Source of the DNA: Mrakia gelida
Taxonomy: Eukaryota; Basidiomycota; Tremellomycetes; Cystofilobasidiales; Mrakiaceae
Direction of reading: 5' to 3'
DNA length: 64,000 nt
Assembly (NCBI GenBank): GCA_024345305.1
Contig: BRON01000015.1
Coordinates: 1,178,001-1,242,000 of the forward strand
How positions within the stretch are numbered: the first letter of the stretch is position 1; every line of letters starts with the position of its first letter. Positions 54,204-64,000 of this stretch are shown piece by piece. A program made the position numbers and the translations under genes. A model generated the notes under the pieces. It made no database searches and was not told the origin of the DNA. It was given only the letters and a program-made list of their open reading frames with translations.

Positions 54204-56151
54204 ATGGATATACGACGACCTCTCAAGGTCGCTATCATAGGAACGGGACTCGCTGGTCTCACTTCTGCCCACCTACTCGAAAAGGAAGCCAGTCAACGGG
54301 GAGTTGAGCTCGAACTTCATCTCTTCGAGAAGGTCGGTTCCTTCTCTTCCATCACTCATCCGACATGAATACGACTGTCAGTGGCGGCGGACGATCTTTC
54401 TGAACTCTCTTGTTGTTGCTTCGTTCAAGTCGCCTTTGCTGGGCTTCCATTCGAGCTCCATCACCATCCCACCTTCAATCTCGCCCTCCCCCTCCTCCGA
54501 CTCACTCTCTTACAATGACGATGGAATCCTCACGAAGAAGACCGACGAATTGGAACCTTGGATTGTAGACGTCCCTATGAGATCTTTCCAAGGTGGTCAG
54601 TCTCACTCTTTAATCCTCAACGAGTCCGAGCTCACCGCACGTTGCCTTCCTTCCCTCGTCTACTACTTCCAGGCTACTACCCTCACCTCCTCGCTCTCTA
54701 CAAATCCCTCTTCATCCCCATCAAGGTCATGTCCTTCGACTACTCCTTCTCTCACCTTACATCCACTTCACCAACGACGATGGAGACGCATTTCCTTTAC
54801 GCGGGGGCAAATGGTCTCGCGCGCCCCTCTTTGCCGTCCTCCTCGCCCCTCTTCACCTCAATAGGACGGCTCCTCACCTACGCTCTCAGCTACTTTTACC
54901 TCCTGCTGCTCTCCCTCAGCTTTTGGCTCCTGCAGTGGCCTGGAGGGACGGTCGAGGAATGGACGAGGAAGGTTGGGAGAGGAGTCTGGGGAGGTTGGGT
55001 CGGAAGGAAATGGGAAGGTTTCGTTGACGAGATTCTGAGAGGGTTGTTCGGCGCTGTGGGGACGTGTAAAGATCAGGATGTTGGTGATCTGGAGGTCGGA
55101 CTGCTGCTGGGTGAGTCTCATTCTCCGTCTTTGGACCTGCCGATTTTCTGAACGCGGGCAGAGCTGATCGTCGGTCTCTTCTTGACTTGATTCCTCAGAA
55201 TACATCTACCTCACCCTCTTCACAGACCACTACACCGCATTTACCTCCTCTTCAACCATCTCTCGAGCTCTCGCCAGCTCAGTCCCTCCCCAAAACATCC
55301 ATCTCTCCACGTCCATCACCTCCCTCCAACGCGACGTCTCCTCCTCGACCACCTCCATCTCCTACATCACCTCTCTCTCTGACAAAATCATCACCATGGA
55401 AGGCTTTGACGAAATTATTATCGGGACTCAAGCCAATCAGGCCAAGCGGCTCCTCGACAGCCTCCTCTCGAGCTTAGACAGATCAGACGCGTCGAAAGTC
55501 GAGGAAGTCTCAACCTCGTTAGGCCAGTTCCGATACGTCAAAACCATCGTCACCAACCACACTTGTCCTACCGTCCTCCCTACTCCCTCCTCCGACATTC
55601 GAGATATCAACCTCCTTCGATGCCCTTCACCACCTCCTCTACCCCCCTCGCCTTCGCCAACGCAGCGACTCAACCACTTCCCTCCTTCCCCACATAACAC
55701 CTACACCCAGTCCACCCACATCCTCTACCCTCCTCCCTCTCACTCGAAAACACACGGTCCAGTCTACCAAACGACCAATCCGATCATGCACATACCCGAA
55801 GAGACGATCCTGTCCATAGCTCATCTCGAACGGTTCGTTCTCGTTTCCCCTTCGTTTCTCTGCTCCCTTATCGCTGAAGTCACTTACTTACAACCCCTCT
55901 TCCCACCACCTTTTGTTCCTCGTAGAGTTCTCCCCACCGCCTTTTCCACCTCCCTCCTCCCTCCTCTGCTCCCATCCCATCCTCAAACCCTCCAAGGACG
56001 AGCTGGGATTTGGTTTGTCGGAGCGTACGCTTGGAAGGGGATCCCGCTGCTGGAAGGATGTGTGAGGAGTTCAGAGGAAGTGGTGTTAGGGAAGGGTGGG
56101 ATCTTGGAGAAGAGAGCAGGGAGCGGGAGCGAGGGAAGGAAAGATCGGTGA
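54204..56151 (+). CDS. FAD-dependent amine-oxidase-like oxidoreductase
   Basis: Five exons: 54204-54332, 54430-54592, 54673-55110, 55199-55832, 55926-56151, phases matching, 529 residues. The N-terminus has a dinucleotide-binding fold, KVAIIGTGLAGLTSAHLL, and an FEK at the end of the second strand; then LGFHSSSITI and VDVPMRSFQGGYYPHL, typical of the predicted NAD/FAD-binding amine-oxidoreductase family (COG2907-like). A hydrophobic stretch near residues 150-200 (LLTYALSYFYLLLLSLSFWLL) may be a membrane anchor. The C-terminus has FVGAYAWKGIPLLEGC, the usual second FAD contact (GA...G-P-E-G). Substrate unknown. The donors are unusual (GTCGGT, GTGGTC, GTTCGT). Confidence 0.82.
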
Positions 56152-56157
56152 CGGAGA

Positions 56158-56378
56158 TGTTGGAAGGTAGCGACTCGCAGAGAGGTATCACGTAGTAACT
56201 TAGTAACGCGTCCCGTTTGATCCCCGTGTCAGCAACCGTCCTTTGTTATCAACTTCCGTAAGCTACCTTCAGATCACGTGGCCATTTCCATAGTATATAA
56301 ACCTTTCGAATAGCTAGCTCTATAGAAGTAAGCTTCGAACCACATCCTGCAGACATCCCTAAGCTCAAGTGGACAACA
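56158..56378 (+). repeat. Copia-1 LTR, opposite orientation, abutting a foldback element
   Basis: TGTTGGAAGGTAGCGACTCG...AAGCTCAAGTGGACAACA is a nearly complete but diverged copia-1 LTR on the plus strand, lacking a few bases at its 3' end (GGACAACA for GGACGACCCAACAACA). The E-box is changed to CACGTGG. The five bases before it are GGAGA. Confidence 0.85.
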
Positions 56379-56381
56379 AAA

Positions 56382-57901
56382 CTGTTTTGAGGTGTCGGCT
56401 CTGGAGGAGGATGGTCTTCAGTACAAGTCATTCATAAACGAGATGTAATAGCGAGAGACGGTAGAACTCACCTGGAGGAGGATGGTCTGCAGTCCAAGTG
56501 AAGAACCTCCTCCTCATAGTGCGAGCCCTTCATATATACTCTACAAGAACCCTCCGCAGCGCCTATGACGTACCTACTGTTACAAGAGATGACTAAGCTA
56601 CCTACGGAGAAACTACTAGGACTATAGAGAAGAGAGAAGGTGCTAGAAACGACTCAACGCGGCTCGTCTCAATGACGCACTTCTCAACATTTCCTACGTG
56701 CGTCCTCGTTTCTACTCTAGTACGTCAGCGAGGACTCGAGCGAAGAGAGGCAGAGAGACGCGATTCGACCTCACCTCCCTGTTCCTCAGCATATTCTGCT
56801 TCTTCCTGAACTTGGCGAGCGAGTAGGTAGGCTGTTGGAGAGGTGATACCTACATCAGCAAGAGACTTGAACTTATCCTAATAGGAGTAACTCCACTCAC
56901 AAAGTCTCGAACAAGAGTCACCATCGACCGAAACACCGACATATAATTCGTCTGCTTTCCCATTGCTTCCTAGACTTCCAGGTGATCCGAACCATCATCC
57001 TCCTCGACGTCCTCATCCTCCTCTGGCTCCATGGTACATCATGATCGGAGTAATATATCTCAGCAGGTTGATCGGTGAACTAACTCCCTTCGAGTCGACT
57101 CTCCCAATGTCAGGGTCTCACGTCGCGTCGTGATCCTGCTCCGGATCTTCCCTTCCTCACAATCTGTACTTAGTCATGGCTCTCTTTACTCTTTTTGTGC
57201 GTAATATTATTCCTTCGGCTTCCTTCACTTTCTCTCGGTACTCTACAGTCGTTTCCCTTTTGCGTCATCTTCCTTCGCGTAGCACTTTCCACAACGTTCT
57301 CCCGTCCCTAGTATACAAGAGCCTTTTGCTTGTCTCTCTCTTGTTCGCTATCTTGAATAACCTTTGGATCTTACCTCGCCTCGTTCCTCCTAAGCACCCG
57401 ACCTCTCGACACCCCCGCTCCTCGCTCGATCCTCACACCCAAGGACTTGTCGTTTCGTCTTGTTCGCTGAGCTTCGTTCCGACGGCAGGGAAGGGGAGAG
57501 GATAGGTGTCTTCGTGATAGCGAGAGAAGAGACGAGAGTTGTTCGTGTTGAGGGTTTGAAGGACGTGGGTTCGGTTGAGAGGGAGGAGGGAGATGTTGAG
57601 AAGTGCGTCATTGAGACGAGCCGCGTCGAGTCGTTTCGAGCACCTTCTCTCTTCTCCATAGTTCTAGTAGTTTCTCCGTAGGTAGCTTAGTCATCTCTTG
57701 TAATAGTAGATACTTCATAGGTGCTGCGGAGGGTTCTCGTAGATTATATAAGGAGGGCTCACACTGAGAGGAGGAGGTTCTTCACTTGTACTGAAGACCA
57801 TCCTCCTCCAGGTGAGTTCTACCATCTCTCGCTACTGGATCTCGTTTATATATTACTTGTACTGAAGACCATCCTCCTCCAGAGCCGAAACCTCACAACA
57901 G
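56382..57901. mobile_element. Foldback element with ~309-bp inverted terminal repeats
   Basis: Left arm 56382-56690 and right arm 57593-57901 are inverted copies (ends CTGTTTTGAGGTGTCGGCTC and the complement of GAGCCGAAACCTCACAACAG; inner ends near AATGACGCACTTCTCAACAT). Each arm contains two direct copies of CTGGAGGAGGATGGTCTTCA. The ~900-bp centre has minus-strand coding-like pieces with an intron (MGKQTNYMSVFRSMVTLV; TSPTAYLLARQVQEEAEYAE) but no transposase I recognise. Probably non-autonomous. Confidence 0.75.
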
Positions 57902-58054
57902 GAGATTGAGGACGGGAAAGAGGGAGCGAGTTGAAAGGTCGCGAGGGGGGGGTGCCGAAGTTCCTTTGCGCAGGGCTGAGCTGATATCAGAAAAAAAGGG
58001 GTCCTATGCTAGCTAGAAGTCAGGAGAGAGTCGAAGGATATAAATTTCTCACAC
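57902..58054. other. Spacer between the foldback and the broken copia-2
   Basis: No gene. Contains GGGGGGG (57946-57952) and A-rich runs. Confidence 0.4.
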
Positions 58055-61000
58055 GACTCTACCAGGCAAAGTAAGGTTCACAGTCTTCTTTCGACTCCAC
58101 GTGTTGACGTTCAAACGAGAAACGACCTTCTGGGAGAATAACCTCTCCCGTTCTCGTTGACCTCCTTGTTTCGTGATCTCCTGCGTAGTCGGCGTCCGTC
58201 CACATCTCGAGGATGGGTGCTTTGGGTTCCCTCCGAGGGTGAGTCCGTGACTCTTCGTTCCTGCGATGTAGCGAAGGATCCGTTTGACGGCTGCCCAATG
58301 GATAGCTCGGGGGTCGTTGCTGAATCTGCTGATGACTCCCACTGGATAGGCGAGGTCCGGACGAGTGCAGACCATGAGGTACATGAGGGATCCGACGGCT
58401 TGGAGATAGTGCGTTTGATCGATTCCTCGTAGGTCCTCCTTTGAAAGATCCGAACCGATCATGAGCTGCTTGTGCTCGTCCATTGGCGTTCGAGCGGGCT
58501 TGACGTTTCCCATTTCGAATCGTTCGAGGATCTCCTCCGAGTATCGTTGTTGAGTGAGCGAGATGGTCCTCTTCGCTCGGTCCCGTTGGACCTTCATTCC
58601 TAACATCATCCCGTCCTCCAGGTTTCCGCGATCGTCGATGGTGAACCTATTCTTCGTCTTGCCCATGACCTCCTGGACGTCTTCCTTCGATCCTGCGACG
58701 ATGAAATCGTCGACGTATTGGATCAACATCCTGCGACGACCGTCCTTCCATCCGACGTAGAGGCAGTGATCGGCTTCGATGGCGTGAAGGTTGAGAGAGG
58801 AGAAGAAGTCCGAGGAGTGGTTGTAGAAGGCGAGGGGGGATTGTTTGAGTCCGTAGATGGCCTTAAGGAGGTGAGCGACTAGCTTCTGTCCTTCCTTTCC
58901 GGTCCTCTCGTACCCTGTTGGCTGATCCATATACACGGTCTCGACTAGATTGGCCGTGAGGAACGCCGTCTTGAAATCTCCTTGTCGGAGTTCGAGATCC
59001 TCTTGTGCGGCGATGGTGAAGAAAATCCGAAGGGAGTTCATCCTGGAGACCGGCGCGTACGTTTCCGTGTAGTCGATGCCGTCCCGTTGCGAGTATCCCT
59101 TCGCGACCCATCTGGCCTTGAACTTGGCAATCTTCCCGTTTGGGTCCTTCTTCAAGAGGTAGACCCATCGACCTCCCACTGTCCTTCGCGACGAGGGCAA
59201 CTCTGTGAGTTCCCAGACTCCGTTGGAATCGAACGACTCCATCTCTTCGTCCATGGCCGACTTCCAGTATTCGGCGTGGGGAGATATGAGCGCTTCTTTG
59301 GTGGTTTTGGGAGTGATCGGGTTAGGAAGAGTGGATAGGTCTTGTTTGGCGTTTGGCGTTGCGAGTGAGACGAAGCTCGCGAACTCTGCTGGTTCGGTTG
59401 ACTTTTGGTTTCGTTTCCCGCGTCCGTACCTCCCGCTGACGTCGGCGTCCGGCTGATCGTCGATAACTGGTTCGTAGGATCAGGATGGCTTTATGCGAGA
59501 GGGCTGACGAGCTTTTGCGATACGTGCTGGATCGTCGTTGCCGATGGGGATGTTGGCCTCTGGTACGTCGTTCTCGCCGACGTCCGATCCCTTCTCGTCC
59601 TGATCTGGGACTCCTCCATCTGCCGGTGGGACTAGATCCAGCTCCGCCTTCTTTGACTTCGACGATCCTTCGTCGAACTTGACGTCTCGGGAGAAGATGA
59701 TTTTCCCATCCTCCTCCTTCCTGAGACGGTACGCCTTCTTCCCGTTCGGTTCTCCGTATCCGACGAGGATTGCCTTGAGCGTCTTTGACTGATGCTTCTT
59801 GTGGTGAGGATCGTGGACGTAGGCGATCGACCCAAAGGCTCGGAGGAAATGGACGGACGGTTTTGAGCCCTGATAGGCTTCGTACGGCGTTCGTCCTCCT
59901 GTTGCGACTGACGGGAGTCTGTTGATCAGGAAAGTTGCCGTTGCCATTGCCTCCGCCCAGTATCTCCCTCTATCTTGGAGATTATCGGTGTCGTGAAGCA
60001 GGCAGGTGATCTTCTCCTCGATGGTTCGATTTCCGCGTTCGGCTTTGCCGTTTTGCTGAGGAGTGTAGGGGATCGATGTTTCGTGCTTGATCCCTTCGGT
60101 CTTAAGGTACGCCTTGAATGCGTCCGAAAGATATTCTCCGCCGTTATCCGAACGGAGGATCCTGACCGTCCTTCCCTTTTCCTTTTCGACCCTGGCCTTC
60201 CATTCGACGAATGTCCGATACGTGTCCGACTTCTTTTCGAGTGCGAAAGTCCAGTGGTAGTTCGTCGCGTCGTCCCAGATTGTCATCATGTACCACTTCC
60301 GAGAAAACGACTCGGTGGGCATGGGTCCTTGGAGATCCAAGCGGACGCGTTCGAGGGGAGTGGTGGATCGATGGGTGCTAGTGTGGAAGGGAGATCGATG
60401 TTGCTTCCCTTGGATACACGGTACGCAGGTCCGTTTCTCGAACGCGACGAGGTCCTGTTCCTTGAGTGGTGGGAGTATCCCGTCCGTGACGAGTCTCCTC
60501 ATGGCCGTGACTGACGCGTGTCCTAGTCTTCGATGTAGCGTCTCGACCGTGTCGACTCCCTCTGCTGAGAGGCCGGCTCCTTCTGTCGACTGACTCGCTT
60601 GGATGTCGTCGATCTTGAGCTTGTAGAGGTTCTTTCGAAAGATTACCCCTTCGATCAACGTCGTTCCGTCCTTCCTGAACGTGCAGCCGGTGGCCGTAAA
60701 GTTGACGTTGACTCCTCGATGGGTGAGTTGTCCGATCGAGATGAGGTTGGCGAAGTTGGGGATGTAGTAGTCATCGGAGATTTGGAATGTTCGTGTGACT
60801 CCGTTGACGGTAGTTGTGACGATGAGGTTTCCGATCCCTTCCGTGCCGACGACTTTGTTGTCCGCAACCTTGACGGTGGTTGAGTGCGGTTTGAAGTCGT
60901 GCAGGGCTGACCTGTCGTTGCAGATGTGGTTGCTGCACCTACTATCCGCGATCCATGCGCCATCGTCGACGGAGAAAGCCTCCTCCTCGACGTCTGCTGT

Positions 61001-61237
61001 CGCGACCGTCGCGAGTCCCCAATCTCTTCCACTCCGCCCAGCCTTGTTGGCTTCCTCCTTCTTTTTACTCCCGCCACCCCTCTGGCTCCCTTGACCCTTC
61101 CTCCCTCCTTGACCTTTCGGTTTTCCGACCAGGTCGTAGCACTCCGACTTGAAGTGCCCCTTCTTCCCGCAGTGGTGGCATGCTGCCTTCGATTTGTCGA
61201 CGTTCATTGCGGTGTCCTCTTCTGGGACGTTGTCCAA
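58049..61237 (-). pseudogene. Copia-2 pol, interrupted
   Basis: One frame from 61237 to about 58225 interrupted by a single TGA (59480-59482). In order: zinc knuckle CHHCGKKGHFKSEC, protease motif, pre-integrase LHRRLGHASV with CVPC, integrase with RLDLQGPMP, RSDNGGEY and NGKAERGNRTIEEK, then after the stop a reverse transcriptase with QYVDDFIVAGS. The protease site reads ADSRCSNH, with Arg in place of the Gly of the usual DSG/DTG, so it should be inactive. RNase H starts (WTDADYAGDHETRRST) in a shifted frame and is truncated. Confidence 0.85.
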
Positions 61238-61863
61238 TTTCGACGATTTCGTTCTGACGTGGGATAGGAGGGCGGTGGTGACTGATTTGGGGTTGAGTTC
61301 CTTTCCGGACTCTTGGGAGTTGAGGGAGATGATGCGGAGAAGTTCTCCAGGGATTTGGGAAGACCTGCGAGGAACTGGAGGGCGAGTTGCTCCGGCGTCT
61401 TGATGATGTCCATGTCGAGGATAGTGGCTTCGGCGACAATGTCCTCGAACTGTTCGATGTACGACTGAGCTGGCGAGCCCTCCTCCATCCGGAGGTCCCT
61501 AAGCTTCCTTTGGACCATCATCTTCCCTGCCGCTCCGTCGACTCGATGTGCCGTCTTGAGAATGTCCCAGGCGTCCTTCGCGTTCGCGCACGCTGCGACA
61601 CGCATGAGTTCCCGGTCCGTGACGGCCATCTGAATCCGGTGGAGGGCGAACTCGTTTCGTTTGTTCCATTCCTCTTGCCTCGTCTTCAGTGCTGCTCCTG
61701 TTTCGGCTGGCGCGAGACTTGGGAAGACTTCCGTACCGAGGACGAGTGACTTGCACTTAGTCTCTGCGAGAGCGATCTGCATCCTGATTGACCATGTTGC
61801 GTAGTTTCGGCTGTCCAGCGGGTCGAGCTTGAAGAGCCTGATGTTTCGCTCGTTGGTTGACAT
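61204..61863 (-). pseudogene. Copia-2 gag, frameshifted
   Basis: Starts MSTNERNIRLFKLDPLD and carries a UBN2-type gag (RNYATWSIRMQIAL; ANAKDAWDILKTA). Near 61340, after GLPKSLENF, a one-base change moves the normal continuation (LRIISLNSQESGKELNPKS) into another frame, which joins the pol frame. Before the frameshift gag and pol were probably one ORF, as in copia-1. Confidence 0.8.
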
Positions 61864-61898
61864 GTCGGATGGGATGATCGTGCTGTAGCGAGCGAGTG

Positions 61899-61910
61899 GT
61901 GCTGATAACG
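61899..61910 (-). other. Putative primer-binding site of copia-2
   Basis: CGTTATCAGCAC in sense orientation, identical to copia-1 although the two families' LTRs are unrelated in sequence. Confidence 0.5.
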
Positions 61911-62111
61911 TGTTGAAACTTCCGGTCCTGGGAAGTTAGGTTGTGCAAGTTATTGTATCAACTTAAGCTATGAAGATGAAATGTCTTTAGGTCGAAAAGA
62001 AAGAGCGACGTGTAACTACGTGGAACTACCTGGAAGTGAAACGTGGAGGCGATGGAGAGTATTAAGCAAATATGAACAGTAATCTCGACGCCGTAATCAA
62101 CATATTCAACA
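61911..62111 (-). repeat. 5' LTR of copia-2, inserted in the FGGY kinase gene
   Basis: 201 bp from TGTTGAAACTTCC to ATTCAACA (plus strand). Related to the solo LTR at 34424-34613. Its outer edge at 62112 adjoins kinase codons GGT CGG TAC. Confidence 0.9.
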
Positions 62112-64000
62112 GTACCGACCGAGCATGGCTGATCCTGAGACGACGGCGGCGGAGGAGGAAGGGGGGAGGATGACGGGGACTCGGCAGACGGAGGAGAGGA
62201 GGGACATGAGTCGGATGTTCTTGACTTGACCGCCTGCAAACGAACGAAGGGGGAGGAGAAGTCAGCGAACGAGAGAGGGAGGTGAGACGGAAGGAGGAGA
62301 GGGAGAGGGAGGAGAGGAAGAGAAGACGAACCAGACATGTAGATGGAGTCGATCTTGTGACCTTTGGAGTTCATCTCTTCGAGGATGTGTCGGGTTTGGA
62401 GGGCGATGGACTGTGGGAGGAGGAGAAGGCGGGTCGTGAGCTTTTGATCGCGTCGAGATGGAGGGAAAGCGGAAACGAACCTCAAGCGTGACGTTGAACT
62501 TGAAAGCGAGATCTCCGAGTGTCGAATCGAGAGCAAGTCTAGTGATCATACCCCGCATTCGGTTGTCAGCCAGAGGAGATCGGTTTCCGTGAAGCTGATG
62601 AGTGGGAAAGCCAAAATGAAGAGACGCGTCGTTCGTCAGTCGAAGTCTCTTTCTCTTCGTCCTCTTCCTCAAGCCAAGGTCTCGAAAGCTCACGTCGGGG
62701 TACTGAAAGAAGCAAGAAGGGAGATTGAAGCTCGTCAGCGACTACTTCGAAGACAAAAGAACGAGCATGAGCAGACTCATGAGATGCAAATCCCTCGTCA
62801 GATCCGTCAGGGTATCCTCTCCCCTCTCGACCCTCATCGACTCAAGCCTCTCTCCCAGCGCGTCGAACATGTTCTTTCCTTCCTTCTTCGAGATTTCGAC
62901 CAGCTCGGGGTAGGCGGGATGGGTCTTGATCATGAAGTCGATGAGCTGACCGGTCAAGGATTGACCTCCTTCGTTCATCCACCAGCCGGGGAAGCTGGAA
63001 CGGGAAGAGAAGTGACGAGATGACGAGAGTGGCGTCAGCAGGTGAGAAGAGAAGACGAGAGTAGAGGGTGTGAGCTCACATGGCGTTCTTGTAAGGTCCC
63101 CAAACTCCATCGACGAAGACTCCCTCGGGGGACTGCGAAACGAAGAGCGAACGCGTCGCGTTAGCTCGAGGAAACGATGAGAAAACGAGAGAGCAGCATC
63201 GAGGAGGAAAGTAAGACTTACCTGAACGATGTGACATGTGCTCGTACCAGCGACGGCAGCGAGTCTCTTTCCAGAATCAGCCAGAGTTGGGTGCTTCATC
63301 GTCTTGAGGGTTCCGGCTGGGTTGGGGTCGTCGGCGGCTGTCGAGAGGGCAGCGGCAGTTCCAATCCACCCGGAGTCTGCAAAAGAGTTAAGAGAAAAGG
63401 TGAAAGCGAATCAGTACGCATCGCGAAAGGTGAGAGAAGGTGGACGAGGAAACGAGCGACGCGACTCACAGGCATCAATGACTCCACTTCCAACGGCCGT
63501 TCCCTCGAGCAGACCCAGCTCTTCACAGCTCTAGCACTCAGTCCGTTCCCTACTGGCAGTCCAGCAGTCATGACCAAAGCCTCCTTCCCAGCTCCGAGGT
63601 ACTTTCCTCCTCCAACGTGTTCGGTCGACGAGACGGTCTCTCCCGTCACTCCCCCCAACGCTCCGAGTCCACGCTCTACCAGCTCCCCGAGTTCGATTTT
63701 TGTGAGGAAGTCAGGGTTCCATCCTGGCGAGGGAGGAGTGACGGCGTCGGGAGGGATGTAGGAGAACTTGCAGACGAGGGAGTTGGAGGATCGAGCTGGC
63801 GAGGTGGTTGCTCGGAAGGTGACTTTGAGGGGAGAAGGAGAGGCGAGGGATGAAGAAGAGGTGGTCAGCGATACGCTCGAGTCTGTTATGGAAATGTATG
63901 GAAGGGGTCGAGCTCACGGTAGTCGGGCAGATCGAAGAAGTTGCACCGGTTGAAGAGCTCGGGCTTCATGTGTCGTTTGAGCCAAAGCGTTTTGGGGATT
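62112..64000 (-). pseudogene. FGGY-family carbohydrate kinase, disrupted by copia-2
   Basis: Minus strand, entering at the window edge. Exons: 63918-64000 (partial), 63470-63822, 63222-63376, 63080-63132, 62781-62994, 62694-62702 (9 nt), 62481-62594, 62332-62410, 62112-62233. Coded blocks WLKRHMKPELFNRCNFFDLP, VTPPSPGWNPDFLTKIELGE, AAVAGTSTCHIVQ, FPGWWMNEGGQSLTGQLID, LHGNRSPLADNRMRGMI and CRVPVILPPSSSAAVVSGSAMLGRY are those of the YDR109C/FGGY ribulokinase-like branch, which phosphorylates pentuloses or related sugars with ATP. Lesions: LTR inserted after AMLGRY, removing the last ~80-100 residues; a one-base loss near 63522 (GTGAAGAGCTGG, expected GTGAAGGAGCTGG); and the donor after DLHL reads ATGAGT instead of GTGAGT (62775-62780). 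Confidence 0.85.

Larger units (their letters stand above)
58055..62111 (-). mobile_element. Broken Ty1/copia element of a second family, copia-2
   Basis: Minus-strand element with a 201-bp 5' LTR (61911-62111), the same primer-binding region as copia-1, gag and most of pol, but no 3' LTR: the sequence stops in RNase H near 58055. About half identical to copia-1 at the protein level in the conserved pol motifs. It has at least three lesions: a frameshift in gag near 61340, a TGA in pol at 59480-59482, and a frameshift in RNase H near 58225. Its 5' LTR is embedded in the FGGY kinase gene. Confidence 0.9.

Noticed and set aside
56382..57901. Foldback arms as a CRISPR-like or palindromic array
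   Set aside because: There are only two inverted arms with two internal repeats each and no regular repeat-spacer series; this is a eukaryotic contig.
1..64000. Bacterial features (operons, ribosome binding sites, riboswitches, origins)
   Set aside because: Spliced genes, LTR retrotransposons and telomere-type repeats show a eukaryotic nuclear sequence; such features were not expected or seen.

Overview
The window reads as a fungal nuclear contig, most likely a basidiomycete yeast or yeast-like fungus, possibly near the red yeasts (Pucciniomycotina). The placement is inference. What is seen: host genes are cut by many short introns (about 40-150 nt) with GTGAG/GTAAG donors, CTGAC-type branch sites and CAG ends; GC content is moderate; interstitial tracts are of the CCCTAA telomere type; and the families present (Ty1/copia elements, CCC1, PCL cyclin, alpha-1,3-glucan synthase, DOMON/cytochrome b561) are fungal. 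There is no bacterial-style operon.

Layout. 1-2122: F-box gene on the minus strand. 2123-6960: full-length copia-1 element (copy 1). 6961-8846: end of a small putative gene, then little. 8847-18427: host genes, several damaged (two F-box genes, an SRPBCC-like protein, a small membrane protein whose ORF runs through telomeric repeats, other small ORFs). 18428-23271: copia-1 copy 2. 23277-26647: MYND fragment, second SRPBCC-like gene, damaged membrane-protein gene. 26648-31492: copia-1 copy 3, a mosaic. 31685-33000: PCL-type cyclin. 34424-35215: two solo or relic LTRs. 36236 to about 38830: a second copy of the first 7.2 kb, carrying only a solo LTR where copy 1 has the whole element. 39890-42440: a scar made of a gag scrap, a doubly truncated copia-1 and an alpha-1,3-glucan synthase fragment. 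45456-47869: DOMON/cytochrome b561 protein. 51471-53345: CCC1/VIT-type metal transporter. 54204-56151: FAD-dependent amine-oxidase-like protein. 56158-57900: LTR plus foldback composite. 58055-62111: broken element of a second copia family, whose 5' LTR sits inside the C-terminal coding region of an FGGY carbohydrate kinase gene (62112-64000, running off the window).

The host genes do not form a pathway. The theme is a repeat-rich region where retrotransposition, LTR-LTR recombination, segmental duplication and gene decay have acted together. The clearest intact host genes are the cyclin, CCC1, the FAD enzyme, the cytochrome b561 protein, the 397-residue F-box protein and the two SRPBCC-like proteins. 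Exon maps were built by eye from splice signals and frame continuity. No database search was run.
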